Translations under genes and position numbers: made by a program
Assembly: GCA_963920705.1 (NCBI GenBank)
Contig: OY987225.1
Coordinates: 34,387,458-34,451,457 of the forward strand
DNA from: Odiellus spinosus
Lineage: Eukaryota; Arthropoda; Arachnida; Opiliones; Phalangiidae
Length of the DNA: 64,000 bases
Direction: 5' to 3'
Notes under the pieces: model-generated
What the model saw: only the letters and a program-made list of their open reading frames with translations
What the model was told of the DNA's origin: nothing
Database searches by the model: none
Part shown: in pieces, positions 24,996-38,368 of the stretch
How the letters are laid out: each line of letters opens with the position of its first letter
Position numbering within the stretch: the stretch's first letter is position 1

Positions 24996-27308
24996 TTTCG
25001 TTCTTTAAAAAAATTATAATATCCCTATCTATATGTCCCTCCTCAACTAATTGATTCCCCGGGGGTTCAAGCGTTCATCGATGATAACTAGCTTTCCTTA
25101 TCGTAATAAAAACGAGACAAAAAAGAACCCAAAATGGATTTCTACAGAAAAAAACATTTATTATACATGAACATAGACAGAATGGGGGTACACTAGTGCT
25201 GTCGCTTTTAGTATTATGTACAAATAAAAATTATTTACCGTTTTCAGCTATGAGGAAATGTACAATTGTATGGTTAAAACATAAAAAAAAAATCTCATCG
25301 AGTTTTTTACCTTAATTAAACTTCGTTAAAGAATATTTTAACGAATTTTTTTCTTTCTTATTAAAATTTAAAAAAAAATGATAAAAATTAAACTGAGAAT
25401 TTGAGATTATAAAATTAAAAAACGAATCTTGCAAAAAAAAAAACATCATGCCGTTTCATGCCAATATTCGACACATCACCAGAAAAAAAAAAATTGACAA
25501 CAATTTTTGGATTTTTGAAAACCAGTTTGCGAGCGAACGATTCGTTTGGTTTATCATTAAAAAAATAATTTAATTAATTATCGTTTATAGATAATTAAAC
25601 TGTTCAGGCATTATTTCCAGTTATCAAATAATTAAAAGGGGAAGTTTTTAATCCTAATTAAAAATAGTATTAATCAGGTTTTTTTCGAACACGTTTTTTT
25701 GTCGGTCTATCACAAATCTAAAGCTAAAAAAAAATTAGTTCCGAATGTTAAGCCTTGACTTTGGCTTAATTGGATTTTTAATTAATATTCGAGATAATTA
25801 AACCTAAAAAAATGATGATTAAATGATTTCAATGTCAAATAAATTAACGAGACTTATTAATTATTAAAAAATTAAACAAAAAAATACGAGGGTGTGTGGT
25901 GTAAATAATTACAACCAAAATTGAGTTTTTTTCGGGAATCGAGTAGATTTTGTCACCTCCCGAGAATAGTAAAATTAAATAACGTTTTTAATTAATTCTA
26001 ATTAATTAATTGATAAAAACTTAATGAAAACAATGCCACGAAGAACATTTTTCGAGAGCGATTTATATTGAGAAGGTTTTTGGTTAAGGGTTAAACCTAA
26101 CCTAAATTAACTAGCGCGGGAGAAAATCCTAAAATTTCTTGACGGGACTCATTTTTAGGGATAGTTAAATTAAAATTTAATAATTAATTCTAACCCCCCA
26201 AACATTTTTTTTTTGTTTTTTGTTTTACGTTATTTTTAAGTCATATACAAATCTATTTACACACGAAATATGTTTTATAGCCCTGTCGAAAACAAAAATC
26301 TTCATTTTTCCAAATTTATTTTTGGTAGCTTATGGTGGGGGGTAAAAAGGGATTGACGACTTTTTCCGTTAACTTTTTCCGGTAATTTTTTTTTCCGGAA
26401 AAAAAAAAAAACCAAACGTTCTCTATACACTGATAATCCGATTTGGGGGCAAAAATGTGCAAAATAAATTTGGCCGAAATTTTTTTTTTTTTTTTTCGGC
26501 AAAAACTTTTAAATTTTTATCATTTTTCATAATAATTAGACAGCAAATAGGAACTTGTGTAAACGCGGCATTTTCTCATGATGAATTCCGTTTTTTGTAT
26601 GTTTATATATATATTTTAAATATAAATCGTCTTTCGCGCGATAATTATCGAGTTCGTCGCGATTTTTTTTTTTTTTTTTTTTTCATTTTTCTACCGATTT
26701 TGCGATTTATCTCGCGAGAGAACGCGTAGGAAGTTTTTTTATTGTTTTTATAGAATTATTTGTTCCCTGGACAAATAACTGACCGCCCGTCTCGCGCCAA
26801 TATGAGTAGTTTTAGTAATAGTGGTAGAAAATGATCGAAATGTAACGATATTTTCAAATCGTTTTTTTTGTTTTTTTTTTTTTTTTTTTTGAATGGGAGG
26901 CAAGGGCGTGTCATTAATCTCAAACTGAGTTTTTAAATAAAAATCGAACTAATTAAGGAGCTAAATAAGCGTTTCTAATAAATACAAATATGGTGGGGGG
27001 GGGATGATAAATACACGTACACGTATGGCTTCGCTAACGTCACGCGTCACGTTAGTTTACTAATTTTAATTTCGTTTTTCCCCTCCCGGATTTTTAACAT
27101 TAATTAGGTAGGAACTTAAAATTCGCGTATTTATTTTCGTTGAAAATTTTAAATTAAGGAGTATATATTTAAAAAAATGATTTTCTAATTTCGGAATCCG
27201 ATTAAAACTTAAAAAGATTAATTATTTATAAAAAAACAAAATTGTCGTTTTGTTGTTGATTTTCCGAAATTGTAGAATTTGAAAATTTTGGTTAAAGATT
27301 GTTCCTAC
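24996..27308 (-). other. Sequence immediately 3' of the zfhx coding block
   Basis: AT-rich with no coding signal. If the terminal splice donor at 27308 is not used, translation stops 18 codons-worth of bases or less later at the TAA ending at 27292, and this would be 3' UTR; minus-strand AATAAA signals occur at 27130-27135 and 25157-25162. If the donor is used, this is the start of a long intron. I found no acceptable next coding exon here. Confidence 0.4.
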
Positions 27309-30300
27309 CTGAATACATGGTGGGATAATAACCGGTGTAATAGCCGGGGAAACCGGCGTACATGAAGGGAAAAAGTCCAGCAGCAGCCGCCGCGTCCGAC
27401 GTTGGTAACGCCAAGTCCCCTAGGGCCCCCAAAAGGGCCGCTTGTTGTCCTTGTTGTTGAGACGAAGAGTTGTTATTGGGCGAACTAGCGTCCTTATTCT
27501 TAGCGTTGCTAGCCGAATTACCACCATTCGCGTTTCCTTCTTCTTTCACTTTCACTAAGGTCGCGTTCTCGTTCGCGCTAGACGTCGCGACCATCGCGAT
27601 ACCCGCCGGGGATTTGGTACCGCTCGATTTCGCGACTTCGGACGCGTTATTCGCGGAGGCGGCGGCGTTTAACTTGTTAGTCGCGTTATCCTTTTTGGCC
27701 GTCGATGAGGCTTCGGCCGCCGCCGCCGCCGCTACGGCGGCAACGACAGCTTGAGACTGTCCGAAATTGGGCAACGCTACGGGTAAACCGGCCATCTGCT
27801 GAAGACCCATCATTTGCAGTTGTTGCATGAGACTATTTTGTTGAGCCACGTTCGAGACCGACTTGGGAGTCGAGTCGCAGTTGACGTTGGACTCTTGAGG
27901 ATTGGGCGTTGTCTGGCGCTTGGGGGTCGTGGGCGTCGCGCCTTGAGATTGCTGCTGCTGTAGTTGTTGCGCGGCCTGATGGGAGGCCATGGCGTCCCGC
28001 AGTTGAGGTTGTTGGAGGAACGAGGGCGTGACACCCCCGATCGCGGTCACCGCTGTCGAAGAGGAATTGCCCGGCAAACTGGACGAGACGGGGGACGAGA
28101 GATAGTCCATTTTATCGATTGAGGAACTGGAATCTTGACCGTCACCACCGACTTTTTTAAGATTGTCCAAGTGAGCCCTGAGGTTGTCGATATGCCGTTT
28201 GGAAAACAGATGGTCTTGCATACCAGTGTTGGAGTATTTGAGGTTGTACTTGACGTTGCAGATCTTGCATTCTTCGGGCGGTTTGGGCGCTTCCAGTTCG
28301 TGGCCGAAAGTTTTTGCGAAGGCGATCTTGGCTTTCTTCTCTTTGGCGCGCGCGTTCTGGAACCAGACTTGCACGACGCGTTTGGGCAGTCCGACTTCCC
28401 GCCCCAACATCTCGCACTCCGCCATCGACGGCGTTTTGTAGTCGGCGAAGATGGTTTTCATGGCCTTCAACTGAATGGTCGTCATCTGGGTTCTAAATCG
28501 CTTACCTCCACCGCTTGTCGAGCTCCGCCCTCCGTGATGGTTCGAACCCCTGGAATGTCCCGGCAAACTTCCTCCTCCGAGGCCCCCGGGCGCCGGAGAC
28601 GTCGGGTTGCTAGTCTCGTAGGACATCATGTCGTCGCACTCGCCATCCGACGAGTTCTCGGAGTGCGTATCGGATAATCGGGCTTCGTCAACGCTGCAAC
28701 CGAACGAAGCTCCTTCTTCGAAGCTGCGATCGCTCAAGTTAGTCGAGACGCAATCGGCGTTGCGCTCGTCGACGTTGACTTTAACGGGCCGACTCAAGTC
28801 GAGGGGGATATCCCCGGCGACTTTAGTGGGCTCGTTTTCGCTCTTGATTTCCGTTTTAACGACGTGTTGGGGTGAGGCCTTGACGCTCAAATCGGTCGGT
28901 CCACCGCCTTGCTCTTTATTGTTCGGGACGCTCAACTCGTCCAAGTATTTCTTCAGGGAATCTTCGTAGTACTTTTTCATGGTATTGTGCATCATGTCAA
29001 GGTTGGTTTGGGATAGATTGGCAACGGTGGGCGGAACGGAGCCCGAGCCGGCTCCCAAGATGTTCAGAAAGCCGGGAGAGGCGCTTTTGCGTTCGTCGTT
29101 GCCGCCGTTTCCGCCGCCGGGCGTACCTTCGTTGGAATCCTGGTTGGAATCGTCTCCGTCGGGTAGGGCGTCGATGTTGATATCGCCTTTGGTGTATTGG
29201 TCGGCGTGCCGGGTGGCCAGATGCGACTCGAGGGCGGACCGGGCTTTGAAGAGAGCGCGGCAAAATGGACACCGTTTATGGATGACCTGTTGATGAGCGC
29301 GGAATTGTCCTTTACGTTCGCGAGCTCTGGTGTTTTGAAACCAAACTTGGACGACGCGTTTTTTTAGTCCGACTTCGCGAGCGATATTTTCGAGCATTTT
29401 TCGACTAGGGTTGCTTTCAATTTGATATTTTTGATACAAAAAATCCAATTGTTCGGGCAGGATGGTGGTTCGCAGTCTCTTGTCTTTGGGCGTTTCCATC
29501 GAATCTTTCGAATCTTCTTCTTCGAGCATTTTTCGTTTCTGGGCGGACGCTTGGGCGGCGGCTACTTGGGCGGCGGCTTGGGCCACGGCCACCGCGGGTG
29601 ACTGCTGCGCTTCGTACTGAAGAATACCGAAAGAGGAATTGGGAGGATAATTGGGGAAAAGGTTGGGATTCATGATGTGGACTATTTGATGTTCCCTCCA
29701 TAAGTCGAACCTAGGGAAAACTAAGCTACATTTGTCGCAACGGTAGGAGCCGTTCTGGACGAATTTCGGGTCTTGATTCTGTTGGTTTTGGTGTTGTTGT
29801 TGCTGTTGCTGCTGCTGTTGTTGTTGGATTTGGTGTTGTTGTTGTTGTTGTTGCTGCTGCTGTTGTTGTTGTTGTTGTTGTAGGGTTTGGGGGTTAGTAC
29901 GCGGAGCCGAAGTGGAGATCGCGTTGGGTCCCAAACCGGAGGGCGAGGGCGAAGCGACGGAGGAGGGCGTGGGAGTTCTTCTGTCTTCGGTCGAGCTTTG
30001 CGAGGCGTGCGAGGCGGCTTTTAGTTGGAGAGCCAGCGGGTTTTCGTCCTTGAAACAAGCGCTTTTTTGATGTTTAATTAGTTCGTAATAACGCTGAAAA
30101 ACTTGCAAGCATTTTTTGCATTGATAATTAAGTCCGGGTGTTCTTTGGAAGCGGCCGGAGCCTTCGTCTTCCTGGGTGACGGGCGGCTGATTTTCGTAGA
30201 CTTTTCTCGCTTTTTGGCGAGCATTCTGAAACCAAACAACGATTACTCGGGGACTAAGATTTAGTAATTTCGATAAGTATTCGAGATCGTCGTCCTTTGG

Positions 30301-32579
30301 GTAGGCGTTACTCTCGAAAAACTCTTGCAATACCTTTATTTGATAGTCGGTGAAGCGCGTTCTATTGGCTCGTTTACCGGAAGAACCGCCGCCGCCGCTC
30401 GACGTCGGCGTATTCGGGTGATTCGATTTTGGCGATTCGGACGCGGGTGGCGTTTGGCCCGGGTGATGTCCTCCCATCAGAGCCACGGCGTTCGGGTTCA
30501 ATAACAAAGGAGACGACGGCTCCGAACCCGCGGACGCTTTCAATCCGAATTCGGACATTCCCAATGACGTGATCAAACTGTTGGTCACTTTGCTGAAGTT
30601 GGAACTCGACGAGGGCTCCGAGACGAAAGTGTCCGAGCTGTTCGAGTTGGAGTCAAAGTGCGGCATCATCATTTCGTGCCGGTCTTCCGGCTCGTATTTT
30701 CGTTCCATCTCTTCCATGGCCTTTTGAATGTATTCTTCTTGTCTCTGGCGATGATTGGCTTCGGCCAAGGCCAAAGCGTTATTGATGTTCATGGTCGCGT
30801 TTAGACTATTGATAGCGTTGTTAATCTCGTTATGCGAGTGATTGGTAATGATCGGGACTTCTTCCAATTTCGGAACAGGTGGTGGCGGGGGTAGGGCTAA
30901 TGCCAAAGGCCCCGCTATCTCATCCGCCGTACTGTTCGTAATGGTATTCCCGATAGAGGAAGCGTTAGGGGTTACGGGATTGTTATTGTCAATAGCCTCT
31001 TTCTCATCGTTGACGATGTTAACTACTTTAGCTTCGCCCGTTTTCTCGTATTCTTCCAGGTTTAGAAACGTGGAAGGTGGATTATTGAAATTATACGGCG
31101 AATCTTTATTTCTTTGTCTTTCTTTGAACAGGGTATTTCTGAACCAATGCTTGATGACCTTTAACGGTAATCCGGATTTTTCGGACATTTCTATCAATTG
31201 TTCTTCGGATGGCGAGTTGTTAATATCGAAATAGGCTCTCAAGATTTTTAACTGGTCGTCGCTGATTCGTGTTCGGGCTCTCTTCTGTTGTTGTTGCGCC
31301 TGCGCGGCGGCGGCAGCGGCGGCCAATTGTTGTTGTTGCTGCTGCTGTTGTTGCATCATCTTCTGTTGATTAGCGAAAAACGAGGGATCGGCCGCTGCCT
31401 GATTGGACATCATTTGGTGGTTGAAAGCGGACGCCATGACGGGGTCGAAGGGAGGCGGCATCATGACTGGTAACAATGGGGGATGCATGTTCATGGCAGC
31501 CGCGAAAGGTACGTTCATACCCATGGGTAATCCCATACCCAAGCCCATACTCATCAGGATCTGATTAAATTGAATTTGAGCGGCCATCTGATTGGCCGTC
31601 ATCGAGTTTTGGACGTCAGTAGGGACCGCGTTAGAAACGGAAGTAGCCGGAGGCGTAGTTGAACTAGCTACCGATAAGGAAGGCGAAGCGCTAGTAACGG
31701 CGACGGTTGAAGTCGTAGCGTTATTATTGTTGTTATTACTAGCAGTCGGAATGGCATTCACGTGACTATTATTATGGCTATTATTAGCGGTGTTCGCCGT
31801 CACTTCGGCGACGACCGGAGTAACTTCCGTTTGGATGTTTTCAACTACTTCCGGCGGTTGTGGCTGAGGAGCGTGGTTCTTTTCGTATTCTAGCCGATAT
31901 TCGTCGGCGTATTTATGTAGAAATTCAAATGGGACGACTTCGCGATGGATTTCTTCCTTGTGAGCCTTTAGAACCCATATACTGGTGAACTCCTTTTGAC
32001 AAATGTTGCAAACTGATCGATTGATTTCTGGGAGATCCGCTTTACGTTTCTTTTCTACTTCTTCGTTGTTATTATTATTGTTATTCGTCGATGCCGCGCT
32101 ATTCTCGTTTTGACTGTCCTTATTATTTAAGTTATTGTTCTCCGCGTCTTTTTCACCGTTCACAACGGCGTTAGAGTTAGGGTTAGCGATGTCTTTCTCG
32201 GTTTTAATTTCTACGCCGTTAACGGTAGTATTTGTAGTTGTAGAATTATTAGTATTAGGAGTTTGTATTTGTTGTTTATCTTTGTCTTTTTTGTCGCCAT
32301 TGTCTTTGGGTCTGGGTCTTCTTTGATGGTTTTCGTTAAACTGCATTACTATCTCGAAACCGTAACTTTCAAGTAGATGTTTATACATGGGCGGTTTGCA
32401 TCGAGCGAAGTGACATTTGGCTCTTAGTAATTGCTGACTCAATTGGGCGGCAGTTTGCATCTGGGTACCGTTATTCTGATCCATTTGAAAATTAGCGTTG
32501 TTAATTTCCATAGCAACGATGTTTTGAGCCGCGGCCAGCTTAGCGCTTTCTTCCTGGGCTCGTTGTTGTTGCTGTTGTA

Positions 32580-32610
<31 letters not shown>

Positions 32611-32614
32611 TTGT

Positions 32615-32646
<32 letters not shown>

Positions 32647-35288
32647 ATGATGATGTAACTGCTGGTTCAAAGCTACGGCCAGGTTATGATTATGAGCTTG
32701 CGCTTGAGATACCGTGTTGGTGCCGGGTTGTTGTAAACCGCTCGAAGAAACGGCGCCCAGGAAAGACATAGCGGCAGCGGCAGCCGCTTGCTGTTGTCCG
32801 AAGAAACAATAGTGTTGTTGATGTTGGACGAGAGCTTCTTGGTTGACGAAGGCGGCTCCGCATCGTTGGCAAGCGAAAACCGTTTGATTGGGTGAGATTT
32901 GAGCCGAATTGGGCGGGGCGAAAACGGGGTGTTGCGAAGCGGCCAAATTAAGAGACTGTTGAAGCGAGGCTAGACTTTCTTGGTGAGACTGGTGAGGCTG
33001 CGCTAATATTTTATTAATAGGAGAGGCACTGGAGACAGGAACATTAGTACCGGAAGGAACTTGAGATAGATCCAGCTTGGTAGGCTGGCAAGCGGCGGAA
33101 ATGACCGGACTCGATACCTGAGTAGAATTAGTAGGCGTATTTTTCTCATTGTTATTGTTTTTGTTGTTGTTGTTATTATTGTTGTTGTTGTTGTTACCAC
33201 CGGAAGAGGAACCGATAGACGAGGGTTGAGTCGCCGCGTTTAAAGTTTCTAGGAAATTTGTCGTCGGTTTTTGTTCGGGAGTTTGAATCGGCTCGGGTCT
33301 CTCGATCAACGGCGCGCTCAAATCGACTTGGCCCGTCATAGCTAATTCTGGTAATTTCGAGGCCCGCGATTGGTGCATAACGGAACGCAAGTGAATGTCC
33401 AAGGTCGAACCCAGACTGTACGATACTTTGCAAATGTTACATTTGAAGGGTTTCTTGTCCCCTTCGGGTGACGGCGAAGGGCAAGGGGGCGGAGCCGGAT
33501 CAGTTGGCGAAACGGACGTGACGATTTCGACCGGACCGGAAGCTGGGGCCGTTGCTAGGCTGGTCGAGGTACTGTTCATAGAAGCGGTCGTCGCGAGACT
33601 GTTCGCGACGATAGTGTTGATGGTCGAAGCGGACACTGAGTTGGAATTGGCGTCTTTCATGCTTTGTTTCAGTTTGTGCAAATGGGAGACCGAATTGTAA
33701 TGAACTAATAAAATGTTCTTTTGCGTGAAGGATTCTTTGCAGATTTCGCATTTAAACGGTCGATTTGGATCGAGGTATTTTTCCATCGGGTAGCTGAGTT
33801 TTTCGCCCTTTCGGTGTAGCAAGGTTTTATTATGACTGGTCAGGTAACTTTGTCTCGTGAAGGCCACTTTGCAACGATGGCACTTGTACTTGCGCGTCGG
33901 GTCGTTGTACGTGTCTTCCGCGATCGATTGACTGTTAATGTAGTCCTCCAGGAACTGTTGGTCTTTGTAGCTGTTTTCGTTGAGCGGAGACGGGCTTTCT
34001 CGATTATCCATGGAACAGTCGTTGTCCATCGGACCACCGTCTTCGGCGTTGTTGTTTTCCATCTCGTCCCCACGGGGGTCTTCGTCCCTCTCGCTTTCTT
34101 TCTTGAGTAGTTCCGTGGTTAGCGGATCGAGGACTCCAACGCCGGCGGCCGCCAGCAACGGGTTATTGGCTAAACTGTGTCTGTACTGTTCGATCTCTTC
34201 TTTACTCATGTCGGTGTGAGAAACTTCTACGTGTTTCTGTAAAGCGGCCACCGTTCGGAAACTTCGGGCGCAGAGAACGCATTTGGTAGCGGCCCGGATC
34301 AAATGGTATTGCGAATGTAACTGCAATTTCTCCAAGGTCTTGAAGGCCAAACTGCACTGATTGCAACGGTATTTATAGACGTGACGTTCGGAGACGGATA
34401 ATTGGGGTTTTTTGGCGTGAATCTCGCGGAAATGTATCTGCAAGGCGGCCGTCGTTTTGAAATACTGATTGCAGCCTTTTTTCCAGCAGAGGAAACCCAT
34501 TCCCCGCGGAGTCTGCTTCAATTCCAAATGACCTTGTTCGTTCTGATGGGCGAAGAGTTCGTCAACGGCCACGAAGATTTGGGCGCAAGTCGGGCAACAA
34601 AATTCTTCGGGAGCGATCTCTTCCGGGACTCCGTATTTCTCGAGTCTTGTAGCGAGATCGCCGTCCGGCGACATTTTGCGGAGAAGATCCGATTCGCCGT
34701 CTCCGTGATGACGCGTCTCGGAAACTCCCTCGTCCAATTGGCTAGACGAGGAAGAAGCCGATGAGGCGACGGATTCGGCGGGACTAGCTTTGGCTCGGTT
34801 GGGACTGACGTCGCTCGGTCGCGTCCATTCGCTCTGATCGACCATCATCATCAGACGTTGCACGCCTTCTTGGTTAACGTTATGAACGGCCATCAGATGG
34901 TTCTCTAGTTTGGCGTATTCTTTGAAGCGTTCTTGGCATAGCGGGCATTGGACGTTGGCCGGTCGGCGCGAATGTTGAGAGACGACGTGCATCTGCAAGC
35001 GGACGTCGCTGGCGCTCGTGTACTCGCAAAAGGGACACGAGTGATAGGCGCCACCGGCGTCCCCGTTGCTTTCGGGAGTCGACGATGGCGTGGCCCCGCC
35101 GCTTTTGGCTGACGGGTCTAAGAGAGCTTGTTTCAACATGGACGCCGCAGCCATCGCCGCCGCGTTGGCCGAATTCGCACCGGGACTCTTCATCTCGATG
35201 GCTTTGGGCGAACCCATCTGGAGTAGGCGCTGCTGTTCTTCACCCATTCGAGGCGCTTCTAATTCTTTCATGTCCGCTAATTGAATAT
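27309..35288 (-). CDS. zfhx: ZFHX3/4-family zinc-finger homeodomain protein, second coding exon
   Basis: This exon encodes residues 1271 to about 3930 of a giant nuclear DNA-binding regulator related to ZFHX3/ATBF1 and fly zfh2. Visible modules in order are: eleven C2H2-type fingers between about 1355 and 2390, including the C2HC variant QRCGAAFVNQEALVQ; homeodomain 1 at about 2606-2665 (KVIKHWFRNTLFKERQ); homeodomain 2 at about 2909-2968 (VVWFQNARQKARK); two fingers near 2993 and 3119; homeodomain 3 at about 3207-3266 (VQVWFQNTRARERK); a finger near 3275; homeodomain 4 at about 3533-3592 (VQVWFQNARAKEKK); and a finger near 3609. PTDLS and PLDLS motifs fit CtBP binding. Long Gln, Asn and Ala runs separate the domains. 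The acceptor TCTCGCTAG precedes 35288 and keeps phase with the first exon. The 3' end reads CAG|GTAGGA, so a further exon is likely outside the window; otherwise a TAA ends the frame at 27292. Confidence 0.93.
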
Positions 35289-35675
35289 CTAGCGAGACAA
35301 AGAAAAACGAAAATTTCATTTAAAACCGAGAACATTACGTACAAAATTTAATTTCCAATCAAAATTCGGGGTAAGCGCGTTTTAATCATTTAGATAAGGA
35401 TATATAAATGTATTTTATAACTCCAATATAATAATACTTTGAGTAATATTGATATATATATCAAATAATTTTATAAATTTTAATATTCGATTAATTATCG
35501 TTATATTTTTAAAATCAATCAACAATTTTATTTCTAATTTTTTTAGCGGTTTCTTTCCATTACAATAAACCCAAGCTATCTTAATGACGAAAAATTTGAG
35601 AAATAATACAGCCTCTGGTTCATTTTAATATTTAACAAGACTTTTGGTTTAAACTGCAAATTTCTCGTTTAACGA

Positions 35676-35706
<31 letters not shown>

Positions 35707-36553
35707 CTATCTATCCCCCCTCTCGAAGTTGAATATTCATTTGCATTTTGAAAGCTCTATCCAGAGGGATTGTAATTACCGGGTATCCGCCTTCGACCAT
35801 TATTATTCCAATATCCCTCCTCTCTCCGAAACGGAAAATAAAGCGCTCTTTTAATCACTACCGCTTACGCTCCAAAACGAAAGAAAAAAAGAACCCAAAA
35901 AAAATCCCGTCTTTGTAAAAGGGGATGTTATACAGAAGTCTTTAAATTGGCACGCGCTATAAGAATGCACCCTCGATACCCGAAAGAGATTCAAGCCCAA
36001 GTTTCATCACTTACAAAACTATACACCCTATTTAAACTATCGAATAAAATAATTTTCCAAACATAGAGTTTCGTATATATTGAAAATTGAAATTAAATCT
36101 CGTTACTTTAAAGGTGTCTCTGAGACTTTATCCAATTAGAACGTTAATTAAATTTAAACCAATCTAATAATATTAATACAAAAGGTCAAATATATTAGTG
36201 TTGGTTAGGCTTAATTAAGCGGAGCTGTTGAATTAGTAACGAAATAACGAACGAACAATTGAAGAAGGGCCTCTCTGCATAAATATCATGTCTATTCTCT
36301 TTAAAAAAATCCGAGGGGCTGACCACTCCAAGTAATCGGTGTACACGCGTCTGTAGCTTTGACTGTACTAAAGTGATTACGTAACTGACTACTCATTTAG
36401 TACTGCCAAAGGCTGTAATCATTTCCGTAATCGCGTAATTGTTTTACTACAAAATAAGTAATTTTACTGTTTTTCTATTATGCCTATATTCTGAATATTT
36501 TTTAACTATCAATTTAAAATTAATCTCGAAGAAAAAAATGATATTATATATAC

Positions 36554-36909
36554 ATGTAGTCAGAAGTAGATGAAACCCTCCTTTGAAGTCTATTACTCCC
36601 TGGTCTTGTCTACCCCTCTCTGTATGGGTTAGTTTCAAAAAGCGCGATTCGTACGCCTCCTAACGGTAGATATTTTCGGAGCGGGAGTTCGTCCAGCGAA
36701 TATCTCTAGCAGCCTTAGAGTTCGTCAAAAAAAAAAACGTCGTCGTTTGTGGAGAGAGAGAATTTCCAATTTTTCGTAGACAGGGGGGTATGAAGTAGGA
36801 CCCCTCCGATCTCGTAAAATTGGGAATTTTACCCATACAGAGAGGAGCGCTATATCGAACATTAGAGTAGTAGACTTCAAAGGAGGGTTTCATCTACTTC
36901 TGATGTAGT
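36554..36909. mobile_element. MITE with long inverted ends and 7-bp target duplication
   Basis: The element runs from 36561 to 36902. Its ends are inverted copies of CAGAAGTAGATGAAACCCTC, continuing inward through TTTGAAGTCTA and, after a diverged section, CTCTCTGTATGGGT. It is flanked on both sides by ATGTAGT (36554-36560 and 36903-36909), a perfect 7-base target duplication. There is no coding capacity. The 7-bp duplication and CA-starting ends would fit a non-autonomous class II element; the superfamily is uncertain. Confidence 0.8.
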
Positions 36910-37051
36910 GAGAATTAGTTTTCAATTAGAAGAATTTGGGGGTTAAGTAACTAATCCCTACCTTGATATTAAATGAAATCACAAACTGTAACCTATCCAG
37001 CTCTTAAAGACGTTTTAGAATTAAGGCTCGAGGAGAAAAGAGTTTTTGAAA

Positions 37052-37089
<38 letters not shown>

Positions 37090-37484
37090 CTTGGTATTGT
37101 TCGGTGTAAAAACTTTCCCACTAATTAGAAAAAAAAAGGAACTTGGAAAGTCATTTAAGCAAAGGATCGGGGAAAGAAGAGTGCCTCGCTAGTGTGTTTC
37201 TATCTCGAGAGTTAAAAAGGGAGAGTAATTATTGCGCCCTTAGTCAAGACAACTCACTCTTCTCGGCGTTCTACGCCTAAATATATATTGATTTTTTTTT
37301 TTAACGTAATCTTAGCCCAGTTTTATTTAAGAGTGGTTCCAAAAAGAGAAGGAAAAAAAAAAAGGCCCTTTAGGCTGATTTATCGCGCGACGAATTAAAA
37401 CCTAGACACTGAAAGATTCGTTCGCACTAGATACTAATTTACTACGCAAACGTTTTTTGATATTAATTTAATTATGGATCTAAT

Positions 37485-37596
37485 AAAGAATTATTTATTG
37501 ACTCCCAAATGATTGATATTTGATCGACAAACCAAATGATTGACAATGGCTTAACTAGATTAATTTCCGTCGAACATTTGGGAGTCGATCAAGTGG
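37485..37596. repeat. Small inverted-repeat element, copy 2
   Basis: GACTCCCAAATG (37500-37511) and its exact complement CATTTGGGAGTC (37575-37586) face each other. The element shares its internal phrase TTAACTAGATTAATTT and right end AAGTGGACCCAAA with the copy at 23066-23150. Outer ends are set only approximately. Confidence 0.55.
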
Positions 37597-38368
37597 ACCC
37601 AAACTCAATAGGCGGTGGGAAAAGGTGGTTAGGCAAAACTAACTCGTAGCCATGGCAACCGAATATCTATTTTATGGAGTTTGATCAATTCTAAACAATT
37701 TTTGAACGCAACCAGATTTGAATTTCGATTATTTTAAAATTGGCCAATTTGAAATTTAATTTAACAATATAAACAATATCCGAAGTTGGCAATCTTTGAA
37801 TTTGAAACAATTTTTGGATTTGACAATTTTTCGATTGCTTCTATAATTGAATTTAATTCGTTTTGAAACTAATTTTGAATTTTAGGATCTTCTAACTTGA
37901 AATTTTGCCAATTTTTCAATTCGCGATTGTATTTGAATTTGGCGATTTTAAAACTTGGCTAATGAACAATACGTAATAAAAATAACAAAGTATGGTGCGA
38001 ATTAGGCTTAAAAATGAAAATATCTCTCGAGTGGGCCTTGGTTTCAAGGACAAGAAGAGAAATTGATTTCCACAAATTAAAATTCCCCTCCTCCCGGAAT
38101 CAAGAAGAATTATTTCTAGTTGGGGTCGGTGGGGGAATCGAATGAATTAACTGACATTCTTTATATTAAATGTACGAGTGTTGCTAAGTTAGAGTTAGTG
38201 GCCCCAGAGACTAAATTCTTTTAATTGCCCCCGATTGATAAAACACCGGATTTTGAACCTTAAAATATAATCCAATCCAAATATTTGGTTAATAGTTTCC
38301 TTCGAGATATTTAAGTAAATTCCAAATCCCGCGTCTATTTTGAAAAATATTTAAATTGTTTAACTTAC

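Larger units (their letters stand above)
35289..38368 (-). other. Intron between the two large zfhx coding exons
   Basis: The 3,080-base intron has a consensus donor (G|GTAAGTTAA at 38369/38368) and an acceptor with a pyrimidine tract (TTTCTTTGTCTCGCTAG before 35288). Splicing joins codon position 1 of a Gly-or-Asp codon to positions 2-3, giving Val-Asp-Ile with no frame change. It contains poly(T) at about 35681-35706, a MITE at 36554-36909, poly(A) at about 37058-37087 and a small inverted-repeat element at about 37485-37596. Confidence 0.85.

Noticed and set aside
28135..28677. 180-codon plus-strand frame inside the zfhx exon, and other antisense frames at 33-35 and 39-42 kb
   Set aside because: They mirror the GC-rich coding exon on the other strand; the minus-strand frame has the homeodomains and fingers.
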